Shown here piece by piece: positions 1 to 9,055 of a stretch of 64,000 bases of DNA. This DNA comes from Planctomycetota bacterium (lineage in GTDB: Bacteria; Planctomycetota; UBA8742; UBA2392). Both the position numbers and the translations under genes were made by a program. The stretch covers positions 1,240,001-1,304,000 of the forward strand of contig JACKID010000001.1 in assembly GCA_020638675.1 (NCBI GenBank), given 5' to 3'. Position 1 is the stretch's first letter. Every line of letters begins with the position of its first letter. The notes beneath the pieces are model-generated. The model had not been told where the DNA came from, made no database searches, and worked only from the letters and a program-made list of their open reading frames with translations.

Positions 1-2149
1 AGTTCACGACCTTCTTCTTGTCCAGGTCGATCTGCGCGAGCGTGCAGCCGTTGTCCGACCACTCCTGCCCCGGCCAGATGACGCTGTTGTCCGCCATGCA
101 AGGCCGCCCGGCGAGCGACAGCAGGTTGCCGCGATCGACGGGCGTGACCTTGATGCTCTCGATCGCCCTGGGGTTGTCGATGTCGATGATGTGCAGGCGA
201 CTTGCACCGCCGCCGCGACTGCCGCCGTCGCCGGCGACGATGACCTTGCCGTCGCGCACGCCCACCAGCGCGCGCCCTCCGTAGAGCGGCTGGCTGTCCT
301 GCGCGATGTCCCAGATGATCTTGCCGCTGCGCGCATCCAGCGCAAACATCTTCTCCGCGTCGGTCGGGGCGACGATCACGTACGGCTTGCCCTGCGATTC
401 GGTGTAGATGGTGGGGGAATTGTACCACGTGACTTCGCGGTAGTAGGTCTCGGTGTACTTGGTGATCGGGCGGGGCATGTACTCGTAGCGCGAGATCCAG
501 CGCAGGCTGCGGGTTGCCAGGTCGACCGACACGACGCCGCCGATGTTGGTGCAAAGGTACAGCGTGCCGCCGGCGATGCAGGGCAGGCTGGGGTGAGGCT
601 CGCGCGCGGGGCGCCCGAACATGGTGGTTTCCTGCTGCCCGTAGCAGAGTCGCAGGTTCCACTGGACGTCGCCGGTTTCCGGATCGATGGCGTACAGGAA
701 GATCTCGGCCATGCTGGGCACCCGGCTGGCGATGGCGTACAGCGTGCCCTCATAGACGACCGACGACAGGAAGTTGGTCTGGTCCTCCTTGGTGCCTTCG
801 TACTGGCCGCCCAGCTTCCACATGAGGCGGCCGGTGCTGCTGTCGACGGCGCACAACGCGCGGCGGACCTTCGGGTAGTGGCTGTAGAGGCGGAAGTTCT
901 GGTCCGGGTTCGGGTCGTGGTAGACCGTGGACAGCGGATTTTCGATCGCGGCGAACACCGTGCCGCGATAGGCGCTGACGGGCATGATGAGGCCCGGGTC
1001 GGGCTCGGTCGTGCGCCAGTTGTTGCTGAAGGCCGGGAACGGAATGCACGTCCAGGTCGGGTCGTCGCCCTTGCTGCCGGCGAGGTCGTAGGCAACCAGG
1101 CGGTCGCCGCTGTTGATGTAGAAGCTGTTGCCGTCAAACAGCGGCAGGAAAGGCGGCACAATCGACGAGCGATAGTTCATGAAGCGCGAATAGTTCGGCG
1201 TCGCGCCGAGCCGGGGCAGCGTCTTGGTCCAGGCGATCTGGCGGTAGTCGCTGGGCTTTTCGTGCAGCCCGGTGTTGGTGTAGTTGCCGCCGGGCCATTC
1301 GACGCCGAGCGCGTCCACGGTGTCGGTGGTGGCGTCGCGCGCTTCCAGCAGGCGCTGCTGCAGCACCGCACCGACCGCCAGTTGCTCGCCGCCGACGTCA
1401 ACCTTGCGATCGCGAATCGTGACCGTCTGCTCGATCAGCTTCAGCAGGTTTGCGCGCTCGCCCAGGTCACGGTAGCAGTGGCCGAGCCAGACGCTGAACA
1501 TCGCGCGCTGGTCGACGCTCAGCAACTCCGGGAGGGACAGCACGCGCTCAAGGCAGCGGGCGGCCTTGCTGGCTTCGCCTTCCTCGAACCACATGTTCGC
1601 CAGCAGCGAACCCGCGCGCACCCCGGCCTTGGTCAGCCCGAAACGGCGATTCAGGTACTGCATGCGCTCGCGTTGCCGGGTTTCCACGGCCTGCTTCAGC
1701 AGCAGCTCCGCGCGCGCGCCGTACACTTTTTCGTACTGGGTCAGGCCCTCTTCGCCGAGGGAGCGCAACTCTTCTTCCACCGCGCTGAACGCGCCCTGCC
1801 AGCGAATCGGCACGTCGTAGACCGACTCATCGGCCTCGGGCTCCGGGAACACCATGTCGGTGCGTTCGACGACGATCACGCCGGAGTCGTTGTTGTCTTC
1901 GTTCAGTTGTTCCTGGCACAGCTCGAGGATCCGGTTGATCAGGAATTCCCGCTCGTCGGGCTCTTTGGTTTGCGCCAGCTGGGACTTCAGGCGATCGATG
2001 CGGCTGAGAGCTTCCTCAAGGTTCGCCTGGGTGGAAATCTTGAATGCATTGGGGTCGGTCTTCGGCTGCGAGTACCGCGGGAAGAACTGGGCAGACGTGC
2101 CGAGACCCGCCAGCACCATCAAAACTGCAATCACACACAAACGTCGCAT
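1..2149 (-). CDS. PQQ-like beta-propeller secreted protein (3' end beyond window)
   Basis: The minus-strand frame is open from an ATG at 2149-2147 to the window edge, about 716 codons without a stop, so the C-terminus is missing. A GGAG sits six bases before the start. The N-terminus (MRRLCVIAVLMVLAGLG) is a signal peptide. Residues of roughly 40-110 are charged and helical, followed by a helical region that may hold TPR-like units. From about residue 290 come repeated beta-propeller blades of the PQQ-like type: phrases such as YAIDPETGDVQWNL, FALDARSGKIIWD and VDSSTGRLMWKLGG show the blade pattern of Asp, Gly and a final Trp. Such proteins usually act outside the cytoplasm as scaffolds or quinoprotein-like folds. 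No PQQ-ligand set can be confirmed from the partial sequence, so I claim the fold and not enzyme activity. Confidence 0.8.
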   Translation of the reverse strand, partial: MRRLCVIAVLMVLAGLGTSAQFFPRYSQPKTDPNAFKISTQANLEEALSRIDRLKSQLAQTKEPDEREFLINRILELCQEQLNEDNNDSGVIVVERTDMVFPEPEADESVYDVPIRWQGAFSAVEEELRSLGEEGLTQYEKVYGARAELLLKQAVETRQRERMQYLNRRFGLTKAGVRAGSLLANMWFEEGEASKAARCLERVLSLPELLSVDQRAMFSVWLGHCYRDLGERANLLKLIEQTVTIRDRKVDVGGEQLAVGAVLQQRLLEARDATTDTVDALGVEWPGGNYTNTGLHEKPSDYRQIAWTKTLPRLGATPNYSRFMNYRSSIVPPFLPLFDGNSFYINSGDRLVAYDLAGSKGDDPTWTCIPFPAFSNNWRTTEPDPGLIMPVSAYRGTVFAAIENPLSTVYHDPNPDQNFRLYSHYPKVRRALCAVDSSTGRLMWKLGGQYEGTKEDQTNFLSSVVYEGTLYAIASRVPSMAEIFLYAIDPETGDVQWNLRLCYGQQETTMFGRPAREPHPSLPCIAGGTLYLCTNIGGVVSVDLATRSLRWISRYEYMPRPITKYTETYYREVTWYNSPTIYTESQGKPYVIVAPTDAEKMFALDARSGKIIWDIAQDSQPLYGGRALVGVRDGKVIVAGDGGSRGGGASRLHIIDIDNPRAIESIKVTPVDRGNLLSLAGRPCMADNSVIWPGQEWSDNGCTLAQIDLDKKKVVN

Positions 2150-2309
2150 TCCATCTCCTGCCGTGCTCTGTACTTAGTACGGAGAGCGGAGATGTAGCGT
2201 ACCTGATTAACGGAACCAATTCACCGGGGAGCCCCATCTCAGGGCTCTCAGACCGTCAGAACCATTGTCTTTGCACGTGTGAATTCACTGCCGGACGACG
2301 CCTGTGTCG

Positions 2310-3413
2310 CTAGTACTCGAGCACCCAGAATACCTGAAGGCCCCAGACTGGGATCGGCATACCAAATGTGTTCGAAGGCTTCGCCGCGGGAAACGAAGCG
2401 ATCCAAGGGACGCCGTTTGCAGGCTTCTTGAGCGTGGCGAGGAAGTAGTTGTCCTGCGGTGGCATCCACATCGGTGGCGCGTTCATTTGTGCGACGTACT
2501 TCCACGACAGCTTGGCGCGTATGCGCTTCGGCTCTTGGCCCTCTACCGGCGTATAGTATGCGAACACGCTGATGTTCCCCATCTGGTCAGCCTCGTAGCC
2601 CCAAGTTTCCCATGAGAGGCGTGCCGCCACGGCCTTGGGGTGTGAAACAGTCTTGGTTGTCTCCAGCTTCGACGTAATCGCGTGTGAGATGGTGTAGTAC
2701 GCCGTTTGTCCGTTTGCGACCGGAGCCTTCGACTTCCAACGTGCCCGGCCCTTAGCATCTAGTCTGGGCCGGTTCCATTGATCTAGATCAGGAACAAGCT
2801 CCTCATCACCATTGCCCGGCCACGGGTCCATGACTTTCAGCGACTCCACAGTGGCTACTCCGTTCTGCTTTCCGAGCTTGGCTCCATAGCACACGATTAC
2901 GTGCGACTGATCATTGACGGCAAGAATGATGGGGTGCGAGTCCTTCAGCTCGGTCTTGAGCGTCTTGGCAAACGCACCTGGTCCTTTCGCAATCATGTCG
3001 GCTTCGGATAGCACAGTGCCGTCAATCCTGTAGTCGAATCCGTCTGGGTTTGGAATCCACACCTCCTTCATGGAGGTCAGCAAGAAATCTACGCTCGGCG
3101 CGCGCGTAACGACTGGGCTTCCGAATGCGCGCGTGACCACCTCGCTTTGTGTGGTGATCCGTTTTCCTTTCAGCCCGTTCACGGTCATCTCAACACATGC
3201 GGCCCAACACCAAACCTGCGTCTCCTGGAACGCCTCGTGCATGGCGAAGTCTTTTATCTCTAGTTCATCGGAATCGTCCGCAAGGATGACTCCGGCTGGA
3301 ACTGAGTGCGGTGCCGTGGGCTGAGACAGCAGCGAAATGACAACCAAGACACTCAGCGCACCCAAAAGGCTTGCTGCCATGAGCGCAAACGAACGCCAAC
3401 GCGACAGATGCAT
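2310..3413 (-). CDS. Secreted or membrane-anchored papain-like cysteine protease
   Basis: A 367-residue protein. I choose the ATG at 3413, because GGAG lies seven bases upstream and the next residues (MHLSRWRSFALMAASLLG) form a hydrophobic signal or anchor; a GTG 12 codons earlier is less likely. The nucleophile region QETQVWCWAAC puts Cys at about residue 69 with a Gln three residues before it, the pattern of papain-like folds of the C39/C70 (AvrRpt2-like) type. A His in SHVIVCYG and an Asp in MDPWPG complete a plausible triad. The C-terminal 150 residues are unlike any domain I recognise. Base composition is visibly less GC-rich than that of neighbouring genes (32 G/C in 2881-2940), which may mean recent acquisition. 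The substrate is unknown. Confidence 0.7.
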   Translation of the reverse strand: MHLSRWRSFALMAASLLGALSVLVVISLLSQPTAPHSVPAGVILADDSDELEIKDFAMHEAFQETQVWCWAACVEMTVNGLKGKRITTQSEVVTRAFGSPVVTRAPSVDFLLTSMKEVWIPNPDGFDYRIDGTVLSEADMIAKGPGAFAKTLKTELKDSHPIILAVNDQSHVIVCYGAKLGKQNGVATVESLKVMDPWPGNGDEELVPDLDQWNRPRLDAKGRARWKSKAPVANGQTAYYTISHAITSKLETTKTVSHPKAVAARLSWETWGYEADQMGNISVFAYYTPVEGQEPKRIRAKLSWKYVAQMNAPPMWMPPQDNYFLATLKKPANGVPWIASFPAAKPSNTFGMPIPVWGLQVFWVLEY

Positions 3414-3612
3414 GGGAATCTCCACTCTCTTGAGTACTTGGCGGCGCACTCAACCTGATCCCACCGCCACGCGAGATTCTCATTTGGTAATCGAACGGAA
3501 GCAACAAGATTGCGATCTCATTCGCAAGCATGAAGGTACGACACCGGTTTTTGGGACACCAGGCCTGGGGGTGGTCATTTCTGACGGCGTCAGGGCGCCG
3601 ACTCGACTTACG

Positions 3613-4068
3613 CTACAGTTCAGCAGGAGATTCGCCGCGGGCTGAGAGCCACAGCGCCAGCATGGCACTTGCGACGACCGCAATCAGGGTGCCGAGGATG
3701 TTTGCAACAACGTCTTTCCAGTCAAATTGGCGCCCGTAGTTGCTGCCGAACCAGAGCTGCACGAACTCGACAGCGACGCCCGCCAACGCGTCGAGCGTAA
3801 GCACCAGCGCGGCCCACAGGCGCACCCGACGGCGGATCGGCCGCGGGCGCCCGAGCAGAACCCCGCCCCAGAAAAGCAGCCCGCTCGACCAGCCGTGTGC
3901 GCCCAGGTGAAGCACTTTGTCGAAGTGTGGAAACGGCTTCAGCCCGGCCGCGGCAGGGGGCCGCGCACCTTCGATCAACAGCATGCCGATGCTGGCGGCC
4001 GCCAGAACCAACAGCGCGATGCCGAAACGCGGCCGGCCATCGATCAGCCACCGGCGCACGAAACTCAT
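3613..4068 (-). CDS. VanZ-like membrane protein
   Basis: A 151-residue protein with four hydrophobic segments. VanZ-family signatures are present: DKVLHLGAHG near residue 50, EFVQLWFG near residue 100, and GRQFDWKDVVANILG near residue 112. VanZ-like proteins are small membrane proteins; only the founding member is linked to teicoplanin resistance, and the family role is poorly known. The start ATG overlaps the last four bases of the dacB-like gene upstream (4065-4068), so the two are probably translationally coupled and may both act at the envelope. The spacing FDWKDVVAN places the usual conserved Asp before the last helix. Confidence 0.85.
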   Translation of the reverse strand: MSFVRRWLIDGRPRFGIALLVLAAASIGMLLIEGARPPAAAGLKPFPHFDKVLHLGAHGWSSGLLFWGGVLLGRPRPIRRRVRLWAALVLTLDALAGVAVEFVQLWFGSNYGRQFDWKDVVANILGTLIAVVASAMLALWLSARGESPAEL

Positions 4069-5534
4069 TCCGCGGCCTTGGCGAGCGCCTCAATGATCTC
4101 GTCCTGCATCTGCTTGGTGTAGACGCAGTTGTTCATGAGCATGCTGAAGGCAAAGCGACGCTTGCCCGTGAACAGAAAGCCGCTGAGCGAGCGTACGCCG
4201 TTGATGTAGCCGGTCTTGGCGAACACTTTGCCCTGTACGCTGACGTCGGTCAGGCGCTTCTCGAGCGTGCCGGTTTCGCCGCCGACGGCCAGTGCATCCT
4301 GGAAGGCGTCGAAGTGGTCGCCGCCCGCAACGCGCTTGAGCAGCTTCACCAGCAGGTTGCAGGTGATGCGATTGTCGCGGGCCAGCCCGCTGCCGTCTTC
4401 AATGTGGATGCCGTCGGTCAGCAAGTTCTGTTCGGTGAGGAAGGCCTCCACGGCCGCGCGGCCTGTCTTGAAGGTGCCCTTGCCTGAGTAGCGCAGCCCG
4501 AGCTGGCGGAACAGCATTTCGGCGTGCAGGTTCTGGCTGTTGGTCAGGATGGGCTTGAGCGCCTGCAGCAGCGGTGCCTTGTGCTCGACCAGCAGGGTGC
4601 GGCGCTTCACGTCGTCGTTTGTCAGCGTGACGGGCTTGATGGCGCCCTGCACCGTGACGCCCTGCTTGGCGAGGGTTTCTTTCAGCACGGTGGCGGCGTA
4701 GGCGGCGGGGTCGTGGACGGTCACGTCCGTGTAGTAGCCCCAGGTCGCCTGCTCATAGACCTTGCCCTTGACCGTGATGGTGTTGCCGTCGCGCGGGCGG
4801 ACGATGCCGATCTCGGCGCCCTTCTTGCCGGGCGCGGTCGTCGTTTCGTTGACGATGGTGACGTAGCTGCTTGCCGGCGTGACCTCAATCCTGGCGGGCT
4901 TGCCCGAAGTAGTCGGGATCACGCGGATGCCGACGCAGTTGTCGTTGAACGCCAGCGCGCTGACTTCGGCGCAGTACCACTGAATGTACTGCGAATCTTG
5001 CGGCCAGCCGTCGCAGAAGGCCTCGCCGCCGAACAGCGTGCTGTCGTATTCCAGGTCGCCGGTCACGTTGGTGATGCCCGCCTTCTTGAGCTGCTCGGCC
5101 CAGTTCTTGAACAGGGCCAGCGGGTCGTCATTGTAGAAGCGTCCGCTGATGTTCGGGTCGCCGCCGCCGATGATGCACAGGCTGCCGCTCAATGCGCCGC
5201 CCTCTACCTTGCCGTCGCCGAGGATGCGCGTGACGAACTCGAAGTCGCTGCCGAGCTGCGACAGCGCCGTAATCGAAGTCACCAGCTTCATGTTGCTGGC
5301 CGGCGTAAGTGCGCTGTCCGCGTTGCGGCTCAGCATGGTCTCGCCGTTGTCGAGATCGACGATGACGCAGCCCGCCGTGCCGCGTTTGCCCTCGGCCTTG
5401 TCCAGCTTGGCGCTGATGGTTGAGTGCGTGGCGGAGTCCAGCCCGGCCGGGGCGGACTGAACGTGGTGGGTGCCCGTCAGCACCAGGAGCGAGCAGATCA
5501 GCAGCAGGGAGAAACTACGGGAGAATGATTGCAT
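4065..5534 (-). CDS. dacB: D-alanyl-D-alanine carboxypeptidase/endopeptidase (PBP4 family, S13)
   Basis: A 489-residue protein with an N-terminal signal peptide (hydrophobic run at residues 8-22). The penicillin-binding triad of the S13 family is visible: SxxK as S-N-M-K at residues 80-83 within LTPASNMKLVTS, SxN as S-Q-N in TNSQNLHAE, and KTG in FAKTGYINGVRSLSG near residue 445. Length matches DacB. It trims or cleaves peptidoglycan cross-links in the periplasm. That it is retained suggests the host has peptidoglycan, of interest if it is a planctomycete. Its first 20 bases overlap the 3' end of the upstream GNAT-like gene (5515-5534), and its 3' end overlaps the vanZ-like gene, so three envelope genes appear to form one transcription unit. 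Confidence 0.92.
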   Translation of the reverse strand: MQSFSRSFSLLLICSLLVLTGTHHVQSAPAGLDSATHSTISAKLDKAEGKRGTAGCVIVDLDNGETMLSRNADSALTPASNMKLVTSITALSQLGSDFEFVTRILGDGKVEGGALSGSLCIIGGGDPNISGRFYNDDPLALFKNWAEQLKKAGITNVTGDLEYDSTLFGGEAFCDGWPQDSQYIQWYCAEVSALAFNDNCVGIRVIPTTSGKPARIEVTPASSYVTIVNETTTAPGKKGAEIGIVRPRDGNTITVKGKVYEQATWGYYTDVTVHDPAAYAATVLKETLAKQGVTVQGAIKPVTLTNDDVKRRTLLVEHKAPLLQALKPILTNSQNLHAEMLFRQLGLRYSGKGTFKTGRAAVEAFLTEQNLLTDGIHIEDGSGLARDNRITCNLLVKLLKRVAGGDHFDAFQDALAVGGETGTLEKRLTDVSVQGKVFAKTGYINGVRSLSGFLFTGKRRFAFSMLMNNCVYTKQMQDEIIEALAKAAE

Positions 5535-6669
5535 CGGTGTCAGCCTCGTAAATGCGGTACTTGCGGTAGAGGAATCCGCCGGCCTTGTCCGCCAGCGAAA
5601 CCATTGCCTCGTTGTCTTCGAGCACCCAACTGAGCTCGCAGTATTGGTAGCCGGCGTCCTGGCCGCTCTGGATGACCTTGTCGATCATCAGCGCGTCTAC
5701 GCCCTTGTTGCGGTACTCGGGCACCACACCCATCAGCATGGTGCGGAAGCCGCGAATGCGCTTCAGCCCGGTGAGCAGCTTGTACCAGCCCGTGGGGAAC
5801 AGGCGCCCGTCCGGGATCTTGCGCAGGATCTCGTTCACGTTGGGCACACAGACCATCATCCCCACCGGCTTGCCCTCGAACTCGGCGATGGCGGTGATGC
5901 GCTTGTCGACGATCGGCTTCAGGTCTTCGGCGATGGCGTCCACTTCGGGCGGCGTGACGTCGACGAAGCCCCAGTTCGCTGACCATGCCTCGTTGAAGAT
6001 CTTCAGCATGGTCTCGATGTCCTGCCGGAAGCCCTTGCCGTCGAGGCGGACTTCGCGGAGGTCCAGCTTCGGCGCGCGGCGGCGCACGGCCTTCATGACG
6101 CGCTGGAAGCGGTCGTCGGCCATGGTGGCACGGGTTACGAGGTAGGCGTAGAGATCCTTGGCCTTGCCCATGCCGCAGTCGCGCAGCAGGCGGTCGTAGT
6201 AGCGCGGGTTGTGCGACATCAGGATGCACGGCACCCCGTTGAAGCCCTCAAACAGGACGCCGGGATTCTCGTCATTCACCGAGTAGTTGAGCGGGCCGCG
6301 CACCCGACTGTAGCCGCGGTCGCGCACCCAGTTGGCGGCGCGGCTCAGGAGCTCGCGGCAGGCCGCGGGGTCGTCATCACATTCGAAGAAGCCGAAGAAG
6401 CCGACGCCGTCGTTGTAGGTCTTCGCGTGCAGCTTGTTGTCGATGGCCGCGATACGCCCGACGGGCTCGCCGTTGCGGCGCGCGATGTAGAAGGCCGCAT
6501 CCCCATGGTTGAAGAACGGATACTTCGAGCGATTAAGCAACTTGCCGACGGCCATGCGCAGCGGCGGCGCCCAGTCATCGTCGCCGGCGTTTACGCGCCA
6601 GGGCAGATCAATGAAGTCCTTGCTGGCACGTGGGTTAGATACAACTTCGATTTCGAGGTTTCCGCCCAT
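5515..6669 (-). CDS. GNAT-like N-acyltransferase of the 380-residue family
   Basis: A 384-residue protein. It opens with an LPWRVNAGDDDWAPPL segment, then FFNHGDAAFYIARRNG and GFFGFFECDDD, the hallmark blocks of a large uncharacterised family with two GNAT-like halves that is often misnamed dATP pyrophosphohydrolase. The second half carries a GVVPEYRNKGVDALM acetyl-CoA-binding loop (residues near 310-325) followed by a CELSWVLEDNEAM strand, as in GNAT folds. From memory, one relative in Caulobacter has been tied to ceramide synthesis; that is suggestive only and no serine palmitoyltransferase gene is in this window. It overlaps dacB by 20 bases. Function is best stated as acyltransferase-like. 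Confidence 0.75.
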   Translation of the reverse strand: MGGNLEIEVVSNPRASKDFIDLPWRVNAGDDDWAPPLRMAVGKLLNRSKYPFFNHGDAAFYIARRNGEPVGRIAAIDNKLHAKTYNDGVGFFGFFECDDDPAACRELLSRAANWVRDRGYSRVRGPLNYSVNDENPGVLFEGFNGVPCILMSHNPRYYDRLLRDCGMGKAKDLYAYLVTRATMADDRFQRVMKAVRRRAPKLDLREVRLDGKGFRQDIETMLKIFNEAWSANWGFVDVTPPEVDAIAEDLKPIVDKRITAIAEFEGKPVGMMVCVPNVNEILRKIPDGRLFPTGWYKLLTGLKRIRGFRTMLMGVVPEYRNKGVDALMIDKVIQSGQDAGYQYCELSWVLEDNEAMVSLADKAGGFLYRKYRIYEADTDAIILP

Positions 6670-6763
6670 AACGCTCCGGCCCCTTGATCGGCAAAAACGT
6701 CCGATAACTGCACGGGTAAACCAAAGATTGGGCGGGTGTGCCAGTCGGCACCGAAGTGCCGAA

Positions 6764-7216
6764 TCAGGCCTGCTGCACGGGGAAGTCCTGCAGGAACCGG
6801 ATCCAGTCCGCGCTCAGCCCGTGCTCGCGGGCGCCGCGCAGGATGGTGCCGATGTAGGCTTCCGAGGTCGGGAACGGCGCGCCTTCTTCGACGCGACCTA
6901 TGTACGTCCAGGCGCGGCGGGTTTCGTCGCCGGCGACGACCTCGATCTCCTCGCGGCGATACATACCGATGGGCACGCCCTCGAAGACGTCCATGACCTG
7001 CAGGTCGTCCCAACTGATGCTGTAGAGTGCGCCTTCCACCAGGCCCATCGGGTCGGGCCGGATGCTCGCAACGCCCGCTCCCCAGCGCTTCGAGCGCAGC
7101 GGGAACCAGAGACGATGGCGCTTCAGGGTTGCGAGTGACTCGACTTTGGTGGAGGGGCAGCGCTCGCGCATCTGCCCGGTCCAGAGGTTCGATCCGTATG
7201 CGAAGTACAGTTCCAT
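6764..7216 (-). CDS. Gamma-glutamylcyclotransferase-like (AIG2/GGCT) protein
   Basis: A 150-residue protein that begins with LYFAYGSNL, the substrate-binding YGSN loop of the GGCT/AIG2 fold. A Glu in VMDVFEGVPIGMYRRE fits the catalytic acid position, and the sequence YRREEIEV follows as in the family. Enzymes of this fold remove gamma-glutamyl groups as 5-oxoproline, but many bacterial members have unknown substrates. The family is normally about 120-180 residues, so this is full length. It is followed closely by a small lipoprotein gene at 7244-7759 that lies downstream on the other side of a 27-base gap; operon membership is plausible but unproven. Confidence 0.8.
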   Translation of the reverse strand: MELYFAYGSNLWTGQMRERCPSTKVESLATLKRHRLWFPLRSKRWGAGVASIRPDPMGLVEGALYSISWDDLQVMDVFEGVPIGMYRREEIEVVAGDETRRAWTYIGRVEEGAPFPTSEAYIGTILRGAREHGLSADWIRFLQDFPVQQA

Positions 7217-7243
7217 AACGTGCCAACGTTATTCTGTTTCAGC

Positions 7244-7759
7244 TTACTCCCATTCCAGGCGGATGCGCACGTTCGCGCGAATCGCGTCCAGCTGGTCGCG
7301 CATGGTCTTGTCGCCGGTCTGCTCGATCAGGTCATCGAGCAGCTTCGCCACCCTGCGACGCAGTGCCACTTCCGTGCCGAGCTTTGCCTGCACGCTCCAC
7401 TCTTTCACCACATCCGCGGCCTCGGCGGCGGTCATGTCGCGCGAGTAGATCACCTTCTCCTGCGTGTAGGACCACAACTGCATCGTCAGGTCGTGGCCGT
7501 ACATCAGGCATTGCAGCGCGGGCGACAGCAGCTCAATCTCAAGCTTGCCCCCGGCATCCGTGGTGAAGTCCTCGCGGATGGTGAACGAGTCTTTTTCGGT
7601 GTCCGTGCGAAGCTGCACGAACTCGTCGGCTACAGGCAGCGTCTTGACCGACTCGGTCGTCGGGCCCACCGGGCGGGTGGTGTCAGTGGTTTCAGTCCAG
7701 GTGCGCGTAGTACAGCCCGCCAGCAGCAGGATGAGCAGCAGGCTACTTGTTCTTGTCAT
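7244..7759 (-). CDS. Small lipoprotein of unknown function
   Basis: I place the start at the ATG at 7759; another ATG at 7774 in the same frame is possible, and neither has a clear Shine-Dalgarno. The N-terminus MTRTSSLLLILLLAGC is a lipoprotein signal with a LAGC lipobox, so the mature protein is probably acylated at that Cys. The remaining roughly 155 residues are soluble and mostly helical with charged runs (ALRRRVAKLLDDLIEQTGD). I do not recognise a domain. The 5' end overlaps the 3' end of the next upstream gene by about 17 bases, so the two lipoproteins are likely made together. Confidence 0.65.
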   Translation of the reverse strand: MTRTSSLLLILLLAGCTTRTWTETTDTTRPVGPTTESVKTLPVADEFVQLRTDTEKDSFTIREDFTTDAGGKLEIELLSPALQCLMYGHDLTMQLWSYTQEKVIYSRDMTAAEAADVVKEWSVQAKLGTEVALRRRVAKLLDDLIEQTGDKTMRDQLDAIRANVRIRLEWE

Positions 7760-8123
7760 CTTTGTTCGGGTCATAGAGGACGTAGGCGACCACAAAGTAG
7801 AGTCCGATCGAAACGATTCCGCCGAGGATCGCAAAGAACGTGAACCCGAAGCTTTCCCAGTCAAACTCAATGTGACTGTCCGAGTACAGCAGCGTCAGCC
7901 GCTCAATCGGCGTCTCGCGCGCGACGACCTTCTGGCTCGCGGTCAGCGTCAGCTTGCCGGCCGTGACGCTCTCGCGGAACTGCATGTCCTCGACCGGCGT
8001 TTCCTCGACGAGGGATTCGCTCTGCCAGATTTCTTCGGGCCCGCCGCCGCAGCCGGGCAGCGTGAGGATCAGTGCCGCGCAGAAGGCCAGCGGAAGTCCG
8101 GTTTTGTAGAGCAGTCGGGACAC
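7743..8123 (-). CDS. Small lipoprotein with C-terminal transmembrane helix
   Basis: I choose a GTG start at 8123: GGAG is six bases upstream and the following residues (VSRLLYKTGLPLAFCAALIL then TLPGC) form a short lipoprotein signal with the lipobox LPGC. A longer reading frame starts further upstream but would run through the divergent promoter region. About 126 residues. A second hydrophobic stretch (FGFTFFAILGGIVSIGLYF) near the C-terminus is a membrane helix, followed by a short Asp/Lys-rich tail (DPNKDDKNK). Function unknown. It overlaps the downstream lipoprotein gene and is divergent from the methyltransferase gene at 8213. Confidence 0.65.
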   Translation of the reverse strand: MSRLLYKTGLPLAFCAALILTLPGCGGGPEEIWQSESLVEETPVEDMQFRESVTAGKLTLTASQKVVARETPIERLTLLYSDSHIEFDWESFGFTFFAILGGIVSIGLYFVVAYVLYDPNKDDKNK

Positions 8124-8212
8124 GGCGTCTCCGGGGGCACCCATCGTAGCAAGGGGCGCGAGCCGCGATACCGCGTGCTCGCAACCAGCGCGCCTGCCGT
8201 TAGACTTGGCGC

Positions 8213-8947
8213 ATGAACGACAGTCAACCCTGGTTTGTGCGTGCATTCGCGCGGGAGTACCTGGAGGTCTACCGGCACCGCTCGCCGGTGCAGGGCCAGC
8301 AGCAGGTGAACCAGATGCTCGGCGCGGGTCTGCTGCCCGCACGCGGGCGGGTTCTGGACCTTTGCTGCGGGGCGGGTCGCCACCTGCTGCCGATGCGCGC
8401 TTCGGGCCTGGATGCGGTGGGGCTGGACCTCTCGCAAGTGCTGCTCAAAGCGGGCAAGCTCGCGGGAATCGCCGTCCGCGCCGATGCGCGGGCGATTCCG
8501 TACGCTGGCGCCACGTTTGATGTGGTCACCAATCTCTTTTCCTCGTTCGGGTACTTTCCGGATGACGAGGCGCATCACGCCGTACTGCTGGAGGTCCGCA
8601 GGGTACTGAAGCCTGACGGGCGGCTGGTGATTGACCACATGAACGCCGCCGTCACGATCGCGGACCTGCAGCCCGAGTCGGTTGAGCAGCGCGACGGGCT
8701 CACGCTGAAGCAGACCCGGCACTATGACGCCACCGAAAAGCGCGTGATCAAGGACGTTGAGTACACGCCCGACGGGATGACGCCGCGCCATTGGTCGGAA
8801 AGTGTGCGCCTTTTCACGCCCGCTGAGCTGGACGAGTTCCTCACACAGGCCGGGCTCGAACCGACGGCCAGATTCGGCGACCTCGACGGCAGCTGTTTCG
8901 ATGAATCCACATCCCGTCGACAGGTCGTCGTCGCGCGAGCCCGCTAG
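8213..8947 (+). CDS. SAM-dependent class I methyltransferase
   Basis: A 244-residue Rossmann-fold methyltransferase. Motif I is VLDLCCGAGRHLLPM (residues near 46-60), followed by the acidic loop GLDAVGLDLS and a motif IV-like FDVVTNLFSSFGYF. The C-terminal half with LFTPAELDEFLTQAGLE is the usual family end seen in many UbiE/Methyltransf_11 or 25 type proteins. The substrate cannot be told from sequence. It is the first plus-strand gene of the region and precedes purC by about 108 bases, with no shared pathway evident. Confidence 0.85.
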   Translation: MNDSQPWFVRAFAREYLEVYRHRSPVQGQQQVNQMLGAGLLPARGRVLDLCCGAGRHLLPMRASGLDAVGLDLSQVLLKAGKLAGIAVRADARAIPYAGATFDVVTNLFSSFGYFPDDEAHHAVLLEVRRVLKPDGRLVIDHMNAAVTIADLQPESVEQRDGLTLKQTRHYDATEKRVIKDVEYTPDGMTPRHWSESVRLFTPAELDEFLTQAGLEPTARFGDLDGSCFDESTSRRQVVVARAR

Positions 8948-9055
8948 CAGGGCGGTTTGAGGCCAACAGTCGGCAGCGAATCCGCTTGACGCGGCGGCGC
9001 TTCTGGCCAATAAAGCAGGCTGTACCGGGCGACACACAAGCAGCGAGTTCAATCC

